Origin: JAPLKX01 sp035530195
GTDB taxonomy: Bacteria > Hydrogenedentota > Hydrogenedentia > Hydrogenedentales > SLHB01
NCBI GenBank assembly: GCA_035530195.1
Contig: DATKVG010000067.1
Location: 1-42,142 of the forward strand
DNA length: 42,142 nt
Direction of reading: 5' to 3'
In this document: in pieces, positions 8,601-14,835 of the stretch
Position numbering within the stretch: position 1 is the first letter of the stretch
How the letters are laid out: every line of letters starts with the position of its first letter
The notes under the pieces: model-generated
Database searches by the model: none
What the model saw: only the letters and a program-made list of their open reading frames with translations
What the model was told of the DNA's origin: nothing
Position numbers and translations under genes: made by a program

Positions 8601-9194
8601 GGCGTGCGGCCGGAGTACCTGGACGAGTTCAAAGGCCTGATCGACGTCTGGCAGCCGGAGATCAACCACCTCAAACGGGACCCGGCCCTGCTCGAGTGGT
8701 TCCGGCAGAACGCGCGGCATTTCTGGGCGTACGAAGCGACGGGGCCGGGGAAAGACCTGCTGCCGCTGGGCTATTACCGGTCCTACGCGTGGCTGGCGTG
8801 GCGGCTGGGCGTGGAAGGAGCGGGCTATTGGGTGTACCGGGGCGAGGACCTTTGGTGGCCGGTGGGCGACACGGACTATTCGGCGGTGTATCCGACGGAC
8901 ACGAGCGTTGTGCCGTCGCGCCGGTGGGAGGCGGACCGGGACGGTGTCGAGGATTACCGGGCCTTGTACGTGCTTCGCGGCGAGATCGAGTCGGCGCGGA
9001 CGGCGGGGCGCGTCGACGAGGCGGATCGGGCGCAGGCGCTGATGGACGAGGCGGTCGAGAACGTGGCGGGCTGGCAAGTCGGCGTGATCGACGAGATCAC
9101 GCGGCAGACGCGCGATTACGAGATGGACTTCGAGCTTCTGCTCGAGTATCGCGAGGCGATCGGGCGGGAGATCGGGCGGCTGCGGGATAGTTGA
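5637..9194 (+). CDS. Exported FG-GAP beta-propeller protein with DUF4091/GH123-like C-terminus
   Basis: An 1185-residue protein. ATG 5637 is preferred over GTG 5634 because AAGGAGG (5626-5632) is then correctly spaced. A signal peptide (~1-20, ending GAGA) is followed by an FG-GAP/VCBS-type propeller at ~40-400 with calcium-binding DxDGDG loops (VGDLDGDG, VADIDGDG, VADVDGDG, VADLDGDG). Residues ~420-650 are a linker region holding low-complexity inserts. From ~670 a beta domain leads to a TIM-barrel-like part at ~830-1140 with YPIDEPW near 952. This matches DUF4091/GH123-like glycoside hydrolase domains, where a D-E pair acts in catalysis. Probable role: cell-surface or periplasmic glycan hydrolysis, substrate unknown. 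Two repeat-derived inserts (6883-6953 and 7398-7532) keep frame. A long open frame on the opposite strand is a high-GC shadow. Confidence 0.8.
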   Translation: MKRALLIFVVLCGLAAGAGAERVEWTVPLEGPASSPTLYPDETSATSVAVAVGNSIMVIDGKGQVVWTAKEEVSFATPVTVGDLDGDGAAELVAARIDAVVVCYGSSGEVRWRTMSLAPSAGGYKNLVAADVMPSAGMEVLVGFDNGWLYCLSADSETLWRFFGDKFRVGGIAVADGNADGAPEIFYGTDNGHIYCLDGDGRMRWRYFELAPYGRSGPNIADLEGDGSRELLITRSNVGSATCLMALDATTGGYVWRTKDYMQSYVSNAVADIDGDGRFEVFHADKGNFLYCDNPDGSRRWQIELAGRGVFWAPAVADVDGDGHVEILAGCRGTDPKTGNCFYVVSDAGVLKQAMKRGGGANAGTAVADLDGDGKLEVIVATDTPNQLIALTWDGAGRVGWPSLRGDSRMSGAPGMVAGGQWPVAGSVDGGRRPVESGGAVVQIEADEAHWGKNMWRLSWTDPVPAEACLEVRVQPETGPAETRVVNLKPGAVGAEVEVWLNSGGNSTVAVSMHKAAPAPDGPVFVVVRQVAPTEPGAWDTGRVAAAVEAAVGVIGESAPQAVALRRELRLLEADAEMVRGLAAADVQAGDLQQGRSSGSSTPPTQAGDLQQKPVQAGRPHHNLQAGRPHHNNEAVAEAATGLRERAGNLKARAGLLAEWWHGGNRGSFVCWQDANPWDEFDPSDLPTKLEAPVNVAVSAYGNEFEDVALTLLNVTGETIDVRCAWNEPQASQSPKPDPDLARRVTFRRLIPVGSGRSDRVFDALPGLDLSRSVTLAPGEARQVWLVIDTHGLEPGTHEMTLYLADLTRQPTVAPVSLEIEVWPVALPVDVFKKINWSSFDPSVASDQSVRDMIDHGVNVIYGPGLPAVPVDENGNLAGEIDWTAFDAGLERVPGYFTMLWGSPPGRKWPEGVNPAAESEPYFNGFRTAVRELAAHLRERGFPYSQWAFYPIDEPWNTGATQVAQLKQFAEMVKRADIEAMVYADPAGGVRPEYLDEFKGLIDVWQPEINHLKRDPALLEWFRQNARHFWAYEATGPGKDLLPLGYYRSYAWLAWRLGVEGAGYWVYRGEDLWWPVGDTDYSAVYPTDTSVVPSRRWEADRDGVEDYRALYVLRGEIESARTAGRVDEADRAQALMDEAVENVAGWQVGVIDEITRQTRDYEMDFELLLEYREAIGREIGRLRDS
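6883..6953. repeat. GGCCGGTGGCC tandem repeat inside a CDS
   Basis: Degenerate tandem copies of GGTGGCCGGTGGCCAGT lie within the propeller protein's coding sequence, immediately after the propeller. The translated segment (GGQWPVAGSVDGGRRPV) looks like a non-conserved linker. The reading frame is preserved. Confidence 0.65.
7398..7532. repeat. REP-like hairpin repeats inserted in frame in a CDS
   Basis: Two 20-nt copies of CAGGCGGGAGATCTGCAACA (7398-7417, 7452-7471), one perfect hairpin GGTCGAGC/GGGA/GCTCGACC (7423-7442), and two identical 25-nt copies (7481-7505 and 7508-7532) whose core GCGGG-ACG-CCCGC is palindromic. All are translated in frame, giving the repeated peptides QAGDLQQ and QAGRPHHN. 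The look is that of intergenic palindromic elements that landed in a tolerant linker. Confidence 0.8.
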
Positions 9195-9225
9195 TCGGAC
9201 GGATAGGACGGATCGAGCGGATAGG
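9193..9225. repeat. Short degenerate GGACGGATAG tandem repeat
   Basis: Two to three imperfect copies of ATCGGACGGATAGG follow the stop of the propeller protein. A similar simple repeat (GACCGATCA twice) occurs at 34996-35013. No function is evident. Confidence 0.5.
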
Positions 9226-9284
9226 CAAATGAGGGGGCGTTGCACGGCGGGGCGAAATTATTTTTCCTGGGGCAAATTTTTTGC

Positions 9285-9313
9285 TTGATTTATCGTCCAG
9301 CAAGGTACATATT
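9285..9313 (+). promoter_or_regulatory. Promoter for the putative structured RNA
   Basis: TTGATT (9285-9290), a 17-bp spacer, then CATATT (9308-9313). Each box matches four of six sigma70 consensus positions. The surrounding DNA is AT-rich compared with the GC-rich block that follows. The predicted start, about 9319-9321, falls on the first paired bases of the possible closing stem of the downstream RNA. Confidence 0.5.
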
Positions 9314-9318
9314 ATCGC

Positions 9319-9689
9319 CGATCTCCGCTCGAAGCGGACTGAGGGAGGCAACCCTGACGTGGACCAGATTGATTTAGACCCGCTGTACGTGCACCTGCGC
9401 CGGCCGCGAATATCGGCGGCGCATGCCTTCCGCTGCGCGCACACATTTGCGCGCGTGTTTCCCGCCGCACCACACGGCGCGCCGGCCCAAAACGAAGTGC
9501 TGGGCCCGCCGGGTCTTTTGAGCGGACCGCCGGGCCTGATTTGATAACGCGCGCCTCGCGCGCGGCCGCCGGCGCCCGCTGATCCCGCATCAATGCAGCC
9601 CCCGGAAGGGCGGCTGCCCCTCGCCACCGAACTTGTCCGTGCACGTACTCGTGCGCGCGTTTTCGGGGGAAAGACCAGGCGCGAGATTG
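9319..9689 (+). ncRNA. Candidate large structured RNA, unidentified
   Basis: This ~370-nt GC-rich interval has no credible protein but dense pairing potential. Ends: 9319-9324 can pair with 9684-9689 (one G-U). Near the 5' end: CCGCT/CGA/AGCGG (9325-9337) and GGG/CCC (9343-9354). A perfect 10-bp long-range helix joins GTACGTGCAC (9385-9394) to GTGCACGTAC (9639-9648). It encloses hairpins at 9396-9423 (10 bp, one bulge), 9435-9454 (GCGCGCA/TGCGCGC), 9463-9479, 9484-9506 (GGCCCA/TGGGCC), 9548-9564 (7 bp) and 9595-9617 (9 bp, one bulge, closed by a GGAA GNRA tetraloop). The GNRA loop and the promoter both favour the plus strand. I saw no RNase P, tmRNA, 6S or SRP signature and no U-tract terminator. 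It could instead be a long leader of the next gene. Confidence 0.5.
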
Positions 9690-9776
9690 TATCCCAAAAA
9701 AAAGTTATGGACAAAAAACCAAGATGGGTGTAGATAGTTGACCCAACCTACAAAGACATGTAAGGGAATCAGCCGT

Positions 9777-11681
9777 ATGGCCAAGAAGATGATGACAAAA
9801 CCAGTGACGCAACAACGAACGCTCGGCCCGGTGCCCGACCTCGAGCGGCATTTGCCTTCGGAATGGTGGCGGACGTTGTTCAATTCGATTTATTTGAAGA
9901 CGGACGGCGACGTGGTCGAAAACGACCGCAACACAATCAAAGAGATCAACATGCTGGCGCGTGTTTCGGGGCTCGAAAAGAACGATCGGATCCTGGATCT
10001 TTGCTGCGGCCAGGGCCGGCATTGCCTCGAGCTTGCCCGAAGGGGATACAACTATGTGACGGGGCTGGACCGGTCGCGGTATTTGATCCGTCTGGCGCGG
10101 AAACGGGCAAAGCACGAGAACCTGCCGGTGTCGTTCCACGAGGGGGACGCGCGGAAGTTCCGGTTTGCGGAGAATTCGTTTCATTGCGTGACGCTGTTCG
10201 GCAACTCGTTTGGCTATTTTGAGCGGGAAGACGACGACCTGGCGGTGCTCGAGCGGGTGAAGCGGGTGCTGGTAAATGGCGGGACGATCGCAATGGACCT
10301 CGTCGACGGGGATTGGATGCGGACGCATTTCGACGCGCGGACGTGGGAATGGATCGACGAGAACTATTTTGTGTGCCGGGAGCGGTCGCTGTCGTCGGAC
10401 GGGACGCGGATGCTCTCGCGGGAGGTGGTTGTCCATGCGGAACGGGGCGTGATCGCGGACCAGTTTTACGCGGAACGCCTTTACTCGAGGGAGGCGATCG
10501 AGGAGCTTCTCGAGCGAGCGGGTTTCGATCGGATCCGGGACCACGGTGCGATCACGGCGGACTCGGACCGGGGTCAGGACCTTGGGATGATGGCGAACCG
10601 GATGTTCATCACGGCATCCACGCCGAAACTGAGGGTCATGCAGCCGAAACGGGGGCCGCTGTTCCCGCAGGTGACGGTGCTGATGGGCGATCCGACGCTG
10701 GTGGACCGGGTCAAGCTGAACCAGAAGTTCAACGAGGAAGATTACCAGACGATCTGGAAAATGCAGCAGGGGCTGGGCGAGTTGGGCGATTACAAGTTTG
10801 ATTTTGTGAGCGACCACGCCTCGTTGATCGGCCGGCTGCGGGCCGAACCGCCGCAGTTTGTGTTCAACCTGTGCGACGAAGGGTTCAACAACGACGCGTT
10901 CAAGGAACTGCACGTACCGGCGTTGCTCGAGATGCTGGGGATACCGTACAGCGGTGCGGGCCCGGCGGCGCTGGGGATGTGCTACAACAAGTCGATCGTG
11001 CGTGCGGTGGCGGCGTCGCTCGATATCCCGGTGCCGCTCGAGACGTTTTTCACACCCGAAGACCAAGCGGCGACGCTGCCGTCGGTGTTTCCGGCGCTGT
11101 TGAAACCGAACTACGGCGACTCGTCGGTGGGTATCACGAAAGACGCCGTGGTGCACACCACGGAGGAATTGATCAATTACCTCGAGGTTCTGCGGGAACA
11201 GTTCCGGGGCTGCCCGCTACTGGTTCAGGAATTCCTGCCGGGTTCCGAATATTCGGTAGGCATCGTGGGCAACCCCGGGCTGAGTTATCACATTCTGCCG
11301 CTGCTCGAGGTGGATTATTCGGGGCTCGACGCAGACCTGCCGGAGATCCTGGGGTACGAGTCGAAGTGGGACCCGGAGTCGCCGTACTGGTCGCAGATAC
11401 TGTATCGGAAGGCCACGATTGACGGGGATACGCGGCGTGCGCTGTTTGATTATTCGAACCTGTTGTTCGAGCGCCTGGGGTGTCGTGACTACGCCCGGTT
11501 CGATTTCCGCGCGGACGCCAACGGAACGATCAAGCTGCTCGAGGTCAACCCCAATCCCGGGTGGTGCTGGGACGGCAAATTTAACATTATGGCCGGGATG
11601 GACGGGCTGCGGTACGCGGACCTGCTGAGGATGGTGATCGAGGCGGCGCAGGAACGATACGCCAACAACGGATACCATTGA
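9777..11681 (+). CDS. Class I SAM methyltransferase fused to a D-Ala-D-Ala-ligase-like ATP-grasp domain
   Basis: A 634-residue two-domain protein. ATG 9777 is chosen, with AAGGG about 10 bp upstream; an upstream TTG (9738) adds only a poor extension. Residues ~50-270 are a methyltransferase: motif I ILDLCCGQGRH near 72, acidic residue in VTGLDRS, then CVTLFGNSFGYF. From ~280 the sequence becomes an ATP-grasp ligase of the D-alanine--D-alanine ligase fold: GIPYSGAGPAALGMCYNK, LLKPNYGDSSVGI (ATP-grasp Lys and loop), LLVQEFLPGSEYSVGIVG, and the metal-binding end KLLEVNPNPGW. It probably both methylates and forms a peptide or amide bond on a small molecule or peptide. Whether it makes cell-wall D-Ala-D-Ala is doubtful, because canonical Ddl is single-domain. 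It lies directly after the putative RNA. Confidence 0.85.
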   Translation: MAKKMMTKPVTQQRTLGPVPDLERHLPSEWWRTLFNSIYLKTDGDVVENDRNTIKEINMLARVSGLEKNDRILDLCCGQGRHCLELARRGYNYVTGLDRSRYLIRLARKRAKHENLPVSFHEGDARKFRFAENSFHCVTLFGNSFGYFEREDDDLAVLERVKRVLVNGGTIAMDLVDGDWMRTHFDARTWEWIDENYFVCRERSLSSDGTRMLSREVVVHAERGVIADQFYAERLYSREAIEELLERAGFDRIRDHGAITADSDRGQDLGMMANRMFITASTPKLRVMQPKRGPLFPQVTVLMGDPTLVDRVKLNQKFNEEDYQTIWKMQQGLGELGDYKFDFVSDHASLIGRLRAEPPQFVFNLCDEGFNNDAFKELHVPALLEMLGIPYSGAGPAALGMCYNKSIVRAVAASLDIPVPLETFFTPEDQAATLPSVFPALLKPNYGDSSVGITKDAVVHTTEELINYLEVLREQFRGCPLLVQEFLPGSEYSVGIVGNPGLSYHILPLLEVDYSGLDADLPEILGYESKWDPESPYWSQILYRKATIDGDTRRALFDYSNLLFERLGCRDYARFDFRADANGTIKLLEVNPNPGWCWDGKFNIMAGMDGLRYADLLRMVIEAAQERYANNGYH

Positions 11682-11777
11682 GAGGCTATAGGCTGTAAGT
11701 AAAACAAATGCGCAAAGGAATAGGCATCCCAAAGGTCCTAAGCGTCCCGTGATCGGCGAGTGTGGTATCATCGGCGG

Positions 11778-13625
11778 ATGACTCAAAAAAACCTGCATCT
11801 GCTGCTGCTGCTGGCGGTCAGTGCCGTCCTGTTTTTCATCAGCACGTGGGCCTACGACCTCTGGCCGGCCGACGAACCACGGTATGGGCAGGTGGCCCGC
11901 GAGATGATGGAGTCGGGCGACTACCTGGTCCCGCACATCAACGGCCAGCCCTACAACGAGAAGCCGCCGCTGCTGTTCTGGCTGATCGCGGCGGCGGCGC
12001 TGCCGTTCGGCGACGTGACGGAGTTCTCGGCGCGGGCGCCGTCGGGTCTGGCGGCTTTGGTGACGGTGCTGCTGACGTACCTGCTGGCGGCGCGCCTGTA
12101 CGGAGCGCGGGTGGCGCTGTGGTCGGGCCTGATCCTCGCGACAACCTCGTTTTTCTGGGTCGAGGCGCGCTGGGTGCGCACCGACATGCTGCTCACGGCC
12201 TGGATGACGGCCTCTCTCTACGTGTTCTGGCGTTGGCACGAATCGCGCAGGCCGCTTTTTCTTGCGATCTTCTACTTGCTCATCGCGGGCGGATTGTCTA
12301 CAAAAGGCCCGCCTGCCCTCGTGTTTCCGGCCCTGCTCATCGCCGCGTTTTACTGGAAGCGGCGGGCTGACCGGCGCCGGCTCCATTGGCTCATCGGCTT
12401 TGTGGCGGCCTGCGCCGTCGTCCTGGCATGGTTCATACCGGCCCGGATGGCTATCTCGGCGGGCGGCGGCGTCGACGCACAAATTGGATCCGAGGCATTG
12501 CGCCAAATCGTCGGCCGGCTGTTCCTCGGCGTCAGCCACATGCAGCCCCCCTGGTATTACGCGCTCAATCTGCCCGTTTTCTTGCTGCCATGGGCGCTGT
12601 TCCTCCCCTGGTCGCTGCCCTGGGTATGGAGACGCCGGCGCGAAGACGAAAAGATGCGGCTGCTGCTGGCGTGGATCGTGCCAGCGTTTGTTTTCTTTTC
12701 GATTGCGCTCGGAAAACGGGGCACGTACGTCCTGCCGCTGTTTCCGGCGCTGGCCATTCTCGAGGCGCGGGCGGTCCTCGATCTTATGGACAGCCGCCGG
12801 GCCGTCTGGCGCAGGCGGACCGCTTACGCCTGGTCGGGCGTGCTGATCGCGCTGGGGCTGGCGCCGGCCGCGTTGCTCTTTACCGAATATGGTGAAGCCG
12901 TTAAGCCCGTGATGCTGGCTTTCAGCGGATGCGCGGTCATCTCCGGTGCGTGGGTGATAGCCCGCGCGCGTAAGACGGGCGGCGCGTCGCTGCACGTTTT
13001 GATGGCGGGGCAGTTCGCCGTACTTTCGGTGCTGGCCGCGGCCACCATCATGCCTGCCATGAACGCCTACCAAGGTGCGAGCACGATCTGCGCGCCGCTT
13101 ACGCGGCTCTCAAAAACCGGCATCGAGTACAGGCTCTACACGCTCGGGTTCAGCCGCGAGGAGTACATCTTCTACAGCAGACACTTCCACACCCCCGTGT
13201 TGACCGACCTTATCCCCGTCGAGACGCCGCACAAAATCGATCTCGTCGACATGGCCAGGCAACAGCGGACGTTGCGAAAAGACGTAGCCAAAGCCGTCGC
13301 CGACGTGCACGTCGCCAACCTCGGCTCGCCCGTGCCAGCCGAAATCGACGCGTTGCGCTCTGCGGTCCATGGGGCCGTGGCGAAAGCGGAGGTCGACCCC
13401 GAGCTGGCGGGCGCGTTCGAGCAGGCGCTCGAAAAAACCGTGACGGATTTCGCCCACGACTTCGAGCAGCCAACCCCCGCCTTCATGTTCATCATGCAGG
13501 AAGACCTCAAATGGCTCCTGCCCCTGTACCCGCAGTTCGCAACGTTCACCGTAGTCGATCAGAGGCCCGTCGGCCGCCGAAACATGATGCTCCTGGCAAA
13601 TGAAGCGGGCGCAAATCTTCTCTGA
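11778..13625 (+). CDS. GT39-family membrane glycosyltransferase (ArnT-like)
   Basis: A 615-residue polytopic protein of the dolichyl-phosphate-mannose/ArnT glycosyltransferase group. An upstream GTG (11760) is in frame, but ATG 11778 begins the classic first membrane helix. The conserved acidic motif after helix 1 is present (WPADEPRYGQ, Asp 32), followed by GQPYNEKPPLLFW and ARWVRTDMLL, both typical of this family. About eleven hydrophobic segments run to residue ~440, then a soluble C-terminal part of ~170 residues. Expected role: transfer of a sugar from a polyprenyl-phosphate donor to lipid A, protein or another envelope acceptor on the outer face of the inner membrane. The acceptor is not inferable. 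It sits 96 bp after the fusion gene and converges on the regulator at 13713. Confidence 0.85.
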   Translation: MTQKNLHLLLLLAVSAVLFFISTWAYDLWPADEPRYGQVAREMMESGDYLVPHINGQPYNEKPPLLFWLIAAAALPFGDVTEFSARAPSGLAALVTVLLTYLLAARLYGARVALWSGLILATTSFFWVEARWVRTDMLLTAWMTASLYVFWRWHESRRPLFLAIFYLLIAGGLSTKGPPALVFPALLIAAFYWKRRADRRRLHWLIGFVAACAVVLAWFIPARMAISAGGGVDAQIGSEALRQIVGRLFLGVSHMQPPWYYALNLPVFLLPWALFLPWSLPWVWRRRREDEKMRLLLAWIVPAFVFFSIALGKRGTYVLPLFPALAILEARAVLDLMDSRRAVWRRRTAYAWSGVLIALGLAPAALLFTEYGEAVKPVMLAFSGCAVISGAWVIARARKTGGASLHVLMAGQFAVLSVLAAATIMPAMNAYQGASTICAPLTRLSKTGIEYRLYTLGFSREEYIFYSRHFHTPVLTDLIPVETPHKIDLVDMARQQRTLRKDVAKAVADVHVANLGSPVPAEIDALRSAVHGAVAKAEVDPELAGAFEQALEKTVTDFAHDFEQPTPAFMFIMQEDLKWLLPLYPQFATFTVVDQRPVGRRNMMLLANEAGANLL

Positions 13626-13685
13626 ATGCAACTCAAGTGGACGAGGTGGGCAGTGCGGACGTGATGGACCCCAGATGGAGGAAGC

Positions 13686-13716
13686 CAATCCGCAATCCGC
13701 AATCTGCAATCGTCAA
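13686..13716. repeat. Heptanucleotide tandem repeat CAATCCG
   Basis: Four and a half copies of a 7-bp unit: CAATCCG, CAATCCG, CAATCTG, CAATCGT, CAAT. It reaches into the stop codon of the minus-strand regulator gene (13713-13715), so slippage here could alter its extreme C-terminus. Confidence 0.7.
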
Positions 13717-14291
13717 TGAATTTCGACGCCCGCTTTGGCCAGGGCCCTTCGTAAATCGTCGGGGCTAAATGGCTTCTGGAGGCAGAGGAGTGCGCCGAGC
13801 TCGACAACCCGCTGGGCGACTTCCCCTTCATAGTAGCCCGTCATGGCGATGATGCGGGTGCCGGCATGCTGGGGGTCGGTCTTGATCCGGCGGGTGACTT
13901 CGAACCCGTCCATCCCGGGAAGGCGCAGGTCAAGGAAAACAATGTCCGGCTTAAATGTCGCCACCTGGTGGCCGGCGTCATACCCGTCCATGGCGACTTC
14001 GATGTCAAACCCCGTCTGCGACCGCTCCAAAAAGCGGCGGATCACCGATACCACCGCCTTCTCGTCGTCAACGATCAGGATCTTCACGCCAGATGTGCCC
14101 AAGTCTTCATGGATGGGGATTTCGTTCTCCTGGAGAAACTTGAGCAGATCCTCGCGCCGGATCCGGCGGTGGCCCCCAGGCGTCTTGAACACCCGTATCC
14201 GGCCGGCCTCGGCCCATTTGCGGATGGTGTCGGCGGTGACATGGCAGTATTTCGCTACTTCGGAAGTACTAAACGACTGTTTTGTTTCCAT
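13713..14291 (-). CDS. Response regulator with N-terminal MerR/excisionase-type HTH and C-terminal receiver
   Basis: A 192-residue protein. The open frame runs further upstream but through the tRNA-Thr gene, so ATG 14291 is the only sensible start. Residues ~5-55 are a MerR/excisionase-type winged helix (STSEVAKYCHVTADTIRKW, then TPGGHRRI). Residues ~68-190 are a receiver domain with all key residues: the acidic pair in ILIVDDE, phospho-acceptor Asp in VFLDLRLPG near residue 117, Thr in IIAMTGY, and Lys in CLQKPFS. The order HTH then receiver is the reverse of usual response regulators. No histidine kinase is in the window, so the cognate partner is unknown (orphan regulator). It may be read through from the two upstream tRNA genes, whose promoter is at 14579-14607. 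Confidence 0.9.
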   Translation of the reverse strand: METKQSFSTSEVAKYCHVTADTIRKWAEAGRIRVFKTPGGHRRIRREDLLKFLQENEIPIHEDLGTSGVKILIVDDEKAVVSVIRRFLERSQTGFDIEVAMDGYDAGHQVATFKPDIVFLDLRLPGMDGFEVTRRIKTDPQHAGTRIIAMTGYYEGEVAQRVVELGALLCLQKPFSPDDLRRALAKAGVEIH

Positions 14292-14408
14292 CTCGTCAAG
14301 ATTCCCGAAAAACACGTTTTTGTGCGGGTTTTGCGGGCGTCCCCGGATGCCTGCAAGATGTCCCGTCAGATGGTCAGACCTTGCGCCTGCTGTAGGCGTC
14401 ATTGCAAG

Positions 14409-14484
14409 TGGAGCTGGAGCGGGGAATCGAACCCCGGACCCCGTCATTACGAGTGACGTGCTCTACCTGCTGAGCTACTCCAGC
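14409..14484 (-). tRNA. tRNA-Thr (anticodon CGT)
   Basis: A complete 76-nt cloverleaf with encoded CCA. Acceptor GCTGGAG pairs with CTCCAGC; D stem GCTC/GAGC; anticodon stem CGTCA/TGACG with loop CTCGTAA giving anticodon CGT (reads ACG). The T arm is CGGGG-TTCGATT-CCCCG. It follows tRNA-Phe by 7 bp, so the two are co-transcribed. Confidence 0.97.
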
Positions 14485-14491
14485 AAGAAAA

Positions 14492-14567
<76 letters not shown>

Positions 14568-14578
14568 ACGGTTATTTA

Positions 14579-14607
14579 AGGATAAAACATTCAGTGGCCA
14601 ATGTCAA
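14579..14607 (-). promoter_or_regulatory. Promoter of the tRNA-Phe/tRNA-Thr unit
   Basis: On the minus strand: TTGACA (14607-14602), a 17-bp spacer, TATCCT (14584-14579). The -10 box ends 11 bp before the tRNA-Phe 5' end, leaving a leader of only a few bases. A perfect -35 and ideal spacing make this a strong sigma70-type call. Confidence 0.85.
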
Positions 14608-14723
14608 GTTTTTCCACTTTTTCTCGCGCGGCTGCCTTGAATACCACGCATAAGTGCGGTCTCGGCTTCCTTTTGGCTCCCGGCCGGTGCATAGCTTGTA
14701 TACGACAAGGTAAGCGTCCGTGG

Positions 14724-14752
14724 TTGGAACCCGCCAGGCTTTCCGGTATAAT
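14724..14752 (+). promoter_or_regulatory. Promoter of the DUF362/polyferredoxin operon
   Basis: TTGGAA (14724-14729), 17-bp spacer, perfect TATAAT (14747-14752). The predicted start near 14759 gives a leader of about 77 nt before ATG 14836. Confidence 0.75.
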
Positions 14753-14835
14753 CTCGTCAACAGTTTTTTGTTACAACCCGTGTTTTTGCCCCCGCATATG
14801 CGGCCGCACTCTTGCGGCCCCTTGGAGGAGTACAA

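Noticed and set aside
5748..9245. A 1165-codon minus-strand open frame opposite the propeller/glycosidase gene
   Set aside because: Arg/Pro/His-rich translation with no domain pattern; typical high-GC shadow of the real gene on the plus strand, which has a signal peptide, ribosome site and recognisable domains.
9319..9689. Identification of the structured RNA as RNase P, tmRNA, 6S or SRP RNA
   Set aside because: The RNase P core GAGGAAAGTCC, tmRNA T-arm and tag frame, the SRP helix 8 motif and 6S end pairing with open-complex-like bubble are not seen. A GGGGGAAAGACC stretch near 9665 only partly resembles an RNase P core and sits at the wrong end.
9281..9714. Small open frames within the 9.3-9.7 kb interval on both strands
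   Set aside because: Low-complexity, no ribosome site, no family resemblance, and they coincide with perfect hairpins better explained as RNA structure.
11217..13073. A 618-codon minus-strand open frame across the fusion and GT39 genes
   Set aside because: No membrane or catalytic motifs and composition typical of antisense frames; the plus-strand genes explain the region.
14292..14447. Longer N-terminus for the HTH-receiver regulator
   Set aside because: The extra codons run through the tRNA-Thr gene and are not similar to the HTH family.
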